Source of the DNA: Ctena decussata
Taxonomy: Eukaryota > Mollusca > Bivalvia > Lucinida > Lucinidae
Direction of reading: 5' to 3'
Length of the DNA: 64,000 bases
NCBI GenBank assembly: GCA_963989385.1
Contig: OZ022502.1
Location: 1,543,501 to 1,607,500 of the forward strand
Below, piece by piece: positions 56,440-64,000 of this stretch (position 1 is its first letter; each line of letters begins with the position of its first letter). The position numbers were made by a program, and so were the translations under genes. The notes below the pieces were generated by a model that saw only the letters and a program-made list of their open reading frames with translations, did not search any database and was not told the origin of the DNA.

Positions 56440-56545
56440 TGCGACTATTGAAGCACCGAAGGTGCCAATGCGAGCGCCGAATGCTCGAAGCATTGCTAGG
56501 GGGTCCGGGGAATGCTCCCGCGGGAAAATCTTGAGAAATTAGTGC
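56440..56545. repeat. GC-rich block of small hairpins
   Basis: Successive inverted repeats AGCACCGAAGGTGC, GAGCGCCGAATGCTC, CAATGC/GCATTG-like and GGGGAATGCTCCC sit in otherwise AT-rich DNA. It resembles a conserved repeat terminus I have seen in other invertebrates, but the family is not known to me. Confidence 0.5.
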
Positions 56546-56869
56546 AACTTGGTGACTTCTGGCTCATTGTCCGGCAGTTCATAAGGCATCACTTTCAACA
56601 AACATAATCATATCTTTTAAAACGAAAGTTAAAATGAATTTCAGGATACAACAATGCACTTGTGCGAATGTCTTCAAAGCTGCATTGTATTTCTGTAAGT
56701 GACTCTGGCCTGCAATTATGTCTTAAAGTTTGTCGATTTTCTACTCTCTAATCATTTTCTAAACGATCTTGTGATCATCGGAGAAAAAGCTCTGTGCAGG
56801 CTGATATGTACCTTGCCTAGTGAACTATGCGACAGCACCAGAACGTGACGGCGACGTGTCAACCTAACT

Positions 56870-57515
56870 CGTTTTGAAGACGTTTCCGTCATCCCAAAAG
56901 CGTTACAAATCGGAAAAGTCCAGTACGTTTACATTACGCCTTCCTGACATTTGGAAAACTGAAGAAACACCTTGAATAGGCATGTTCTGATAACATTTTG
57001 ACTCGTTTTAAATACATGTCCACATGGCACTTGTTGAAGACGTGCTGTTGAGGACGTGTCCGTCACCCAAAAAGCGTTACAAATAGGAGTATGTTCACAT
57101 TACGTCTTTCTGTCGTTTGAAAAACTGAAGAAACACCTCGAATGGGCACTTGCTGATACATTACGTCTTCGAGACTTTTGGAATACTGAAGAAACACCTT
57201 GAATGGGTATGGTCTGATAATGTTTTGACACGTGTTGAAGACGTGTTAGGGTTATATGAAATCTCAACGTCTTCAATTTATGTTCCAAACCTATAGAAAA
57301 CAACAACGAAACGAGACAAAGCCGTTAAGATCACGTTTCAAAAACGCGAATTAGTGAATATTTCTACGTTAGCTAAACGTAACAGTGACTTGTGGTTAGG
57401 AGGTGTCCGCAACCCAAAACAAAGACTTCCGTTACGTTTTATTTCGTCTTCAATACGTTTAGAGGTCTGAAAGAACACCTAGCATGAGCACGTGCTAAAA
57501 CATGGCATTTTAGAG
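56870..57515. repeat. Degenerate tandem repeats with 'CTGAAGAAACACCT' landmark
   Basis: Four imperfect units near 56955, 57117, 57185 and 57465 share 'ggaaaactgaagaaacacct', and GACGTGTT/ACGTCTT motifs lie between them. Confidence 0.55.
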
Positions 57516-58172
57516 ATGAGAACTGTGCTACTGTAATGACAAAATATTAGGAGAGGTAACAAATAAACTGTTTTATCAATAATAGCTAGTAAGTAGGCCT
57601 TACATTTAATACAGCACATAAAATAAAGGTTTCTAGACAATAAATTCATTAAATATCAATTCAATTGCCATTTTAAACAAGCCTATGCAATAACAACCAT
57701 GGTTTATACAGAAAAAAACGGGCTTACAGAGTTAAACGAGTACAGGATGTGTCGTAGTTCTTTGCTGAAACAAGAACCAGATGTCCAAAGTATCGTTAGC
57801 CTAACGACACCGTTAAGACGTCAATTTATTTAGTATATGCCAGACACATATAAATGCAATGTTATTTTTATTCAGAAAATTTAATAATGTTTTGCAATGC
57901 AAAGTATTCTCGAATTTTCCTACAAAAACAAAAACATATTTTTGTAATATTGACACGTACGAGGGGTGATCAAAAAGTTAATTTGTGGACCGCCCCTCGT
58001 ATAACTTTAACAAAACGTCAACTAACAACGTCGTTACTTTCAAACAACCTGCCAGATACTGCTAGTATCAACATTAATTCTAAACCTCATGGTAACAGGT
58101 CCATGTAATGTAGACCCCCTTACACCCCACTTTTATATACAGTTATCGCTCTATTAAGCGCACTGTGCTTAG
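57516..58172. other. Spacer with a tiny mariner-end pair
   Basis: TACGAGGGGTGATCAAAAAG at 57958 and the inverse CCCCTCGTA at 57994-58002 form an inverted pair like mariner terminal repeats, only ~45 bp apart. No gene seen. Confidence 0.45.
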
Positions 58173-59460
58173 CTTTTTTAGCTCGTCTGAATCGAAGGCT
58201 CACAAGGTGAGCTTATGGATGGGGGTCGAGCCGGGGTCCGTCCGTCCGTTAGTGCGTCCGTGCCTCCGTCCAAACCTTCAAACAATATCATCTCAGAGAC
58301 CAGTGGGTCAATCTCAATCAACTTTTATCTTAAGCATCATTGGGGTGGGGGAATGCTGCAATAGGTATTGGGGCAGATCAGTTTAGAACCCTGGTTTCCA
58401 TGGCAACAGATAGCTTCCATAGGGCTATAAAGGGGAAAAAGGTATTGCCACTTTTTATCGGCTATTTATGATCGGACCCTCTTCATATTTGCAGGTAACA
58501 AGTACATAAGAGCTTGGATGAGATCGAAATTCGGCCAGATCCGACAACTGAGCTTCAAAAAAAATCCCCTTAGATTTATAATTGGGAAAACGGCGTTGCA
58601 ATTTTTTCTCGGTTATTTATGATCGGATCCTCTTCATAATTGCAGATAACAATGACATACATAAGAGCTGGTATCAGTTCGAAATTCGACCAGATCCGAC
58701 CACTGACTACGGAGTTAGTTGCCCTTGAGCTTGAGAAAAAATCCCTATAGATTTGAAACTGGGAAAACAGCGTTGCCACTATTTTTCGGCGGTTTTTGAT
58801 CAAATCGTTTTCATACTTGCAGGTAACGATGACATAGAGTTTGAATGAGTTCCAAATTCGGCCAGATATGACAACGAACTACAGAGTTAGCTGCCCTTGT
58901 GCATTTAAAAAATATCAAGGTTGCCACTTTTTCTCGGTTGCTATTTACCCGATGAATTTTAAATTTGTATGTATCCAAGACATGCATGATATCTAGGAGT
59001 AGTTCAAATTTTGGCCAGATCAGACCACTCACTATGGACTTATCTGCTCTTGAACGTGCATAAATACCCCCATAGACTTACAATGGGGAAAGGGTGACTC
59101 GACTTTTTCTTGGTTGTTATTGAACCAATCCTTATGATACTTGCAAGTAATGAGAACATGCGTTAAAGCATAGATGAGCTCGAATTTCCGCCAGATCTGA
59201 GTATTGACTACGGCGTTATCTGCCCTTGGGTGTGTAAAAAAATTATGTATCCATTTTTTCTGGTTTGCTATTGATCTGATACTTTTTAAACTTGCATGTT
59301 ATGAGCATGTAATGAGGACATACATAGTATTTTGGATGAGTTCATATTTCAGACAGATTGGATACTGACTGTGTTGTGAGCTGCCCTTGAGCATCTAAAA
59401 AGTCACCATATATTGATAATGGCTCTCGGGTGAGCGATCGTAGTACTTTTGGCTTCTTGT
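58173..59460 (+). mobile_element. Tandem-repeat cassette D (~6 units of ~178 bp)
   Basis: The left end TTTTTTAGCTCGTCTGAATC, with hairpin partner 'ggctcacaaggtgagctt', is followed by GTCCGTCCGTCCG. Core units contain 'atgatcggatcctcttcata', 'gaccagatccgaccactgac' and 'gagttagttgcccttgag'. The right end 'ggctctcgggtgagcgatcg' has lost the GGCC hairpin. Confidence 0.7.
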
Positions 59461-59654
59461 CAAACTTGCTCTCAAAATGTTGAGTTAATTTGAATCCAAA
59501 TTAACGCAATCTTAACACGAATGTTGCCCTCTACAAACAGATTATATGGCTGTGTTCCAAGACTACTTAGATGCTATTTTAGGCACAGCTAATTGATTTG
59601 AAAAGAAAATGATATGTAAACTCTGTGTTGGCTGCTAAACAGTAAGATAGAGTT

Positions 59655-59696
59655 TTGTTTATCCATCCATCCATTTATCTATCCATCCATCCTCCC

Positions 59697-59740
<44 letters not shown>

Positions 59741-59870
59741 CCCTCCCTCCTTCCCTACCTACCTACTTGCCTGCCAGCCTCCCTGTCTGTCTGCCTGCCT
59801 TTCTAACTACCTACCTACCAACCTACCTGCGTACCTAACTACCTACCTACCTACCTACCTACCGATCTAC

Positions 59871-59947
<77 letters not shown>

Positions 59948-60451
59948 AACCAACCTTTCTCCCTCCCTCCATCCCTCCCTCCCTTCCTTACTACCTACTA
60001 CCTACCTACCTACCTACCTATACCTACCTACCTACCTTCCTACCTATCTACCTACACACCTACTTACCTCCCTCCCCTCCCTCCTTCCCTCCCTCCCTCC
60101 CTCCATACCTACCTACCTATACCTACCTACCTCCCTTCCTACCTACCTCTCTACCAAGTACCAACCTACCTTCCTACCTACCTACCTACCTACCTACCAA
60201 CTATCTACCTACCTACATACATACATACATACATACATACATACCTTTTTACCTACCTACCTAGTTACCTTTTTGCCTTCCTACCTACCTACCCACTTGC
60301 CTGCCAGCCTCCGTGTCTCCCTGCCTGTCTGTCTGCCTACCTAACTACCTACCTACGTACCTACCCACCTACGTACCTACCTAACATACTGCCAATCTAC
60401 ATTCCTACCTTTCTGCCTACCTACCTAGCTACCTAGCAGCCTGGATAGATC

Positions 60452-60497
<46 letters not shown>

Positions 60498-60932
60498 AAA
60501 AAGGTAGCTAGATAGGTAGGCAGGCATACAAGCAGGAAGGCTGGCAGACAGGTAGTAATGCTGGTAGTTAGTTAGGTTGTTAGGGATGTAGGTACGTAGG
60601 TAGGTAGGTAGGTAGTGGCACTTCGACTTAATATTCATTTTTAACAAATTATTAACTTCGACTTCATACACATTTTTATTCCCCAATAATAAAGAGGATC
60701 AGAAGATAGATAGATCGTAGGAAGGTAGGTAGGTAGATAGGTAGGTTGGTAGGTAGGTAGGCAGGCAGGTAGACAGGGAGGCTTGCAGGCAGGTAGGTAG
60801 GTTGGTAGTTAGGTAGGTAGTTAGGTAGGTACATAGGTAGGTAGTGGCACTTCGACTTTGTAATAATTTTTAACATATAATTAACTTCGACTTAAAACAC
60901 ATTTTATTCGCCAATAATAAAGAGGACCAGAG

Positions 60933-61004
<72 letters not shown>

Positions 61005-61006
61005 CT
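59655..61006. repeat. Tetranucleotide repeat island with strand switch
   Basis: 59655-60443 is built of CTAT, CTAC and CTGC/CTCC units. 60444-61006 is built of the complementary GATA, GGTA and GCAG units. A ~228-bp segment including 'gtagtggcacttcgactt' is duplicated (60613-60716 and 60840-60942). Long open frames here are low-complexity and not genes. Confidence 0.9.
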
Positions 61007-61676
61007 ACCTGTTGCATGTGGGCAGATGGGGCTCATCAACCTGGGAAGGTGTCCTGTCTAAGAGGTGTCCTATCTAAGAGTTACTAGTCTCTAAATTAAA
61101 CTAGAAGGGGTAGGTGGAGCTCTTAGCCTTGGCAGGCAGTCCACCTGGGAGTTCATTGCTAGGTCTCTAGACAAAACCTATGAACAAAACCTGTGAACAC
61201 AGCACCATTGGGCGGAAGTCTTCCTAGAAGAAGTCAACGGCCAGGGTGGAACTCTAATCTAAATCAAGTGTTAGCAGCCAGACCCGAGCGAGCCCTGCTC
61301 AGCTTGGTGAAACAGCTAGATTAAGGGGGTCACTGATAGGTAGGGACAGACCCGATCACTTTGACTCTTTGAATCTGGTTGTCTATATTGTAGGCAGTGG
61401 ACAAGTCAGTGACTTGATGGGAGGAAATAAGACGCTCCCGCCGCCATGAGTCTCTCAGCCCTATGGGTCAACAAGGGGTGGTGTTAACACAGCATCACTG
61501 GGTGGAAGTCTTCCTAGAAGAAGTCAACGGCCAGGGCGGAAGAACTCTTTGAGTCAACGGCCATGTGTTCATGACCAAGGCGAGCCATACAATAATCGTG
61601 GATTTCGTCTGTGGTCAACATATATAGCCTGGAGAGGGATGGGCTCCGTCAGGCTGAATCCTGCCCTTGAAACACC
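61007..61676 (+). mobile_element. 5' region of the RTE-like LINE
   Basis: Precedes the LINE coding frame. It contains a direct repeat of 'ggaagtcttcctagaagaag' plus 'tcaacggccaggg' (about 61211 and 61500), so the leader is partly duplicated about 289 bp apart. The 5' border is approximate, just after the GATA tract. Confidence 0.6.
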
Positions 61677-64000
61677 ATGATTGACAACCTAGATAAGACC
61701 TTAATACCGGATCGGTCGCAGCCCGGGTTAACAATGACCGCGCCTACTGTTGGACACCGGGACGTAGGTGACAAGTATGCAACTGGTGTAACACAGATCA
61801 AGAAAATCAGAGGTAGGGAGAACATCTCAATTGGCACCTGGAATGTAAGGACTTTGAGGCCAGCTCGGAAGCTTGAAGAGCTGACTCATGCAATGGACAG
61901 GTATCACTGGAACATACTGGGGCTCTGTGAGATGCGCTGGAAAAACTTTGGTGAGATGTCAACAGATGACAGACACAAGGTTTATTTCAGTGGAGAAGAG
62001 GACAAACATGAGTATGGGGTTGGATTTCTTGTGCATAAGGACATGGTGAGTGCTGTCTTGGGATGCCGACCAGTCTCCAGCAGACTGATTTCAATTCGCC
62101 TGAGAGCAGCTCCTTTCAACATCACCATCATACAGATTTATGCACCAACATCTGGACATGACGACAATGAGGTAGAACACTTCTACCAGCAACTCCAGGA
62201 AATCATAGACCAAACACCCAAGAAGGACATTCTGGTTGTACAAGGGGATTGGAATGCTAAGGTTGGAAAGGATGAACAGGAAGACTGGAAAAACGTTTGT
62301 GGACCCTACTGCAATGACGAGACAAATGAGAGAGGTCTAAGACTTCTAGAGTTTGCAACCTGTAACAGCCTAGTACTGACAAATACCCTTGGCCCTCACA
62401 AACCATCAAGGAGATGGACATGGCACAGCCCAGATGGGAAACACCACAATCAGATTGATTACATCTTGGTGAGAAAGCGCTTCCGATCAGGAGTCAATAT
62501 CCATAGGACAAGGAGTTTTCCTGGAGCAGACATAGGAAGTGACCATGACCTGGTCATGATGACCTTCCGAGTTCGTCTGAAGAAGGCTAGAAAGCCAACC
62601 CAGCCAAGACTTAAGTTTGATCTTGAGAAGCTAAGGGACCCAGAGGTGGCATGCACTTTTCAAGCAACAATAGGTGGAAAATTTGCACCACTCATTGGTC
62701 TGAGGGATGATGACATGGACTTAGATACCATGATTACCACCTACAATACAGTAGTGACTGATGCAGCCAGTGAGATCCTTGGGAAGGAACGTCGCAGGAA
62801 AAAGCCATGGGTCACTAGAGATGTTCTCGACCTCTGTGATGAGAGGAGAAATTTGAAGAAGAAGAGGTATGAAGCAGGAGGAGCAAAAGAATACAGGGAA
62901 GCAAACAAGAGGATTCAGAAGGCAGTGCAGAAAGCGAAGGAGGACTGGATAGCTAGTCAGTGCGAGGAGATCGAAACTTGCCTGAACAAAAACAACAGCA
63001 AGAAAGCATACCAGCTGGTGAAGGATCTAACTTCAGAGAAACAGGGTAGATCCACAACTATCCAGGACAAGTCTGGGAAATGCCTTACAGAAGAACAAGA
63101 GATTCTCAACAGATGGACAGAGTATTGCTCAGAATTATACAACCATGAGACTGATGGTGACAATACGGTTCTGGACTGCAGTCAGCCCCCAGATGAAGAT
63201 CAACAACCGATCCTTCGTGAGGAAGTTGAGATTGCAGTAGCAGCACTGAAGAAGGGAAAATCTGCCGGAGTTGATAATATACCAGCAGAACTTGTTCAAG
63301 CTGGAGGAGAGTCCATGATTGATGTTTTAACAGATATCTGTAACAGGATCTGGAGAACAGGAGAATGGCCTACCCCATGGACTCAGTCGCTGATTATTAC
63401 TCTCCCTAAAAAGGGCAACCTACAGCTCTGCCAGAACTACATAACCATTAGCCTCATCAGTCATTCAAGCAAAGTCATGCTGAAAGTTATCTTGAACAGG
63501 CTTAAGCCACAAGCCGAAGAGATAATCGCTGAGGAACAGGCTGGGTTCCGAGCAGGAAGGAGCACCACAGAACAGATCTTCAACCTTAGAATCCTGTGTG
63601 AAAAGTATCTCCAACATCAGCAGAATCTGTACCATGTCTTCATTGATTTCAAAAAAGCCTTTGACGGGGTATGGCATGCAGCCTTATGGGCCACCATGAG
63701 GAAGTACAATATCAATGCAAACCTAGTTCGCACCATTGAGCAGCTATACAACAAGGCTACAAGTGCAGTCCTGATAAATGGCAGCACAGGAGAATGGTTC
63801 AGAACAACAGTTGGAGTAAGACAAGGATGTCTTCTGTCACCCACCCTCTTCAACATTTTTCTCGAACGGATCATGTCCGATGCTCTGGAAGAACATGACG
63901 GAAAGGTTAGCATAGGCGGCAGAAATATTACCAACCTGCGGTTTGCCGATGACATAGACGCTCTTGCTGAGGAAGAGAAGGAACTAGAAGCTCTAGTTGA
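61677..64000 (+). CDS. RTE-like LINE polyprotein: AP endonuclease and reverse transcriptase (runs off the window)
   Basis: An uninterrupted frame runs from ATG 61677 (or 61734, MTAPTVGHRDVGDKY) to the last base, over 770 codons. The endonuclease motifs are GTWNVRTL, LGLCEMRWKN, IQIYAPTSGH, VVQGDWNAKVG and, at its end, NQIDYILV and GSDHDLVM. Reverse-transcriptase motifs follow: AGVDNIPAEL, QNYITISLI, EEQAGFRAGRSTTEQIF, FIDFKKAFDGVWH, GVRQGCLLSPTLF and the catalytic FADDIDAL near 63945. In the 41.4-kb copy this box is broken. The clade is judged from sequence style. With no stop or frameshift seen, this copy may be recently active; its 3' end lies outside the window. Confidence 0.9.
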   Translation, partial: MIDNLDKTLIPDRSQPGLTMTAPTVGHRDVGDKYATGVTQIKKIRGRENISIGTWNVRTLRPARKLEELTHAMDRYHWNILGLCEMRWKNFGEMSTDDRHKVYFSGEEDKHEYGVGFLVHKDMVSAVLGCRPVSSRLISIRLRAAPFNITIIQIYAPTSGHDDNEVEHFYQQLQEIIDQTPKKDILVVQGDWNAKVGKDEQEDWKNVCGPYCNDETNERGLRLLEFATCNSLVLTNTLGPHKPSRRWTWHSPDGKHHNQIDYILVRKRFRSGVNIHRTRSFPGADIGSDHDLVMMTFRVRLKKARKPTQPRLKFDLEKLRDPEVACTFQATIGGKFAPLIGLRDDDMDLDTMITTYNTVVTDAASEILGKERRRKKPWVTRDVLDLCDERRNLKKKRYEAGGAKEYREANKRIQKAVQKAKEDWIASQCEEIETCLNKNNSKKAYQLVKDLTSEKQGRSTTIQDKSGKCLTEEQEILNRWTEYCSELYNHETDGDNTVLDCSQPPDEDQQPILREEVEIAVAALKKGKSAGVDNIPAELVQAGGESMIDVLTDICNRIWRTGEWPTPWTQSLIITLPKKGNLQLCQNYITISLISHSSKVMLKVILNRLKPQAEEIIAEEQAGFRAGRSTTEQIFNLRILCEKYLQHQQNLYHVFIDFKKAFDGVWHAALWATMRKYNINANLVRTIEQLYNKATSAVLINGSTGEWFRTTVGVRQGCLLSPTLFNIFLERIMSDALEEHDGKVSIGGRNITNLRFADDIDALAEEEKELEALV

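Noticed and set aside
59655..60344. 229-codon open frame rich in Tyr, Leu, Pro and Ser
   Set aside because: It is a direct reading of CTAC/CTAT tetranucleotide repeats and has no domain.

Overview
The window is intron- and repeat-rich animal DNA, about 36-40% GC by eye, with no bacterial-style gene packing. The one clear host gene is a spliced mitochondrial-type manganese superoxide dismutase (SOD2) on the minus strand. The repeats are typical of bivalve molluscs: tandem-repeat cassettes opening with AGCTCACCTGAGC-type palindromes, many short foldback elements, a Penelope-like retroelement carrying a hammerhead-like motif, and RTE-like LINEs. A heterodont bivalve is my best guess. That is an inference, because no ribosomal or mitochondrial marker is present.

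Layout. 1-10 kb: a degenerate tandem block, a 2.34-kb inverted-repeat element (3075-5415) with a 14-base motif repeated six times on both strands, several foldback elements and a decayed LINE fragment. 10-28 kb: at least 11 copies of one ~200-bp palindromic MITE, plus four tandem-repeat cassettes (A, B, E, C). Some are nested inside MITEs. 28.3-33.2 kb: SOD2, with three secure coding exons (31542-31741, 30112-30408, 28567-28718), a tentative first exon at 33146-33225, introns full of MITEs, and a MITE starting about 11 bp after the stop codon. 34.15-38.83 kb: an inverted-repeat-bounded element with palindromic arrays and many AAACTTTCGTTAC-like motifs. 39.2-44.1 kb: LINE fragments. 44.7-45.8 kb: a two-exon SGNH-hydrolase-like gene. 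46.5-50.1 kb: a PHD-finger exon followed by a broken OTU-domain/transposase-like gene. 50.14-51.0 kb: five copies of a ~95-base structured repeat with pairing-preserving changes. 51.5-55.95 kb: two near-identical Penelope-like copies head to head. 56-61 kb: spacer, cassette D and tetranucleotide repeats. 61-64 kb: an RTE-like LINE with an open endonuclease/reverse-transcriptase frame running off the window.

The best candidate for something undescribed is the array at 50143-50999. Five units share an almost invariant core inside stems whose sequences differ but still pair, while the spacers have diverged. This looks like a small structured RNA family, or structured subterminal repeats of the adjacent OTU-type transposon. 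Second in interest are the two inverted-repeat elements at 3.1-5.4 kb and 34.2-38.8 kb. Each carries its own short motif scattered in both orientations.
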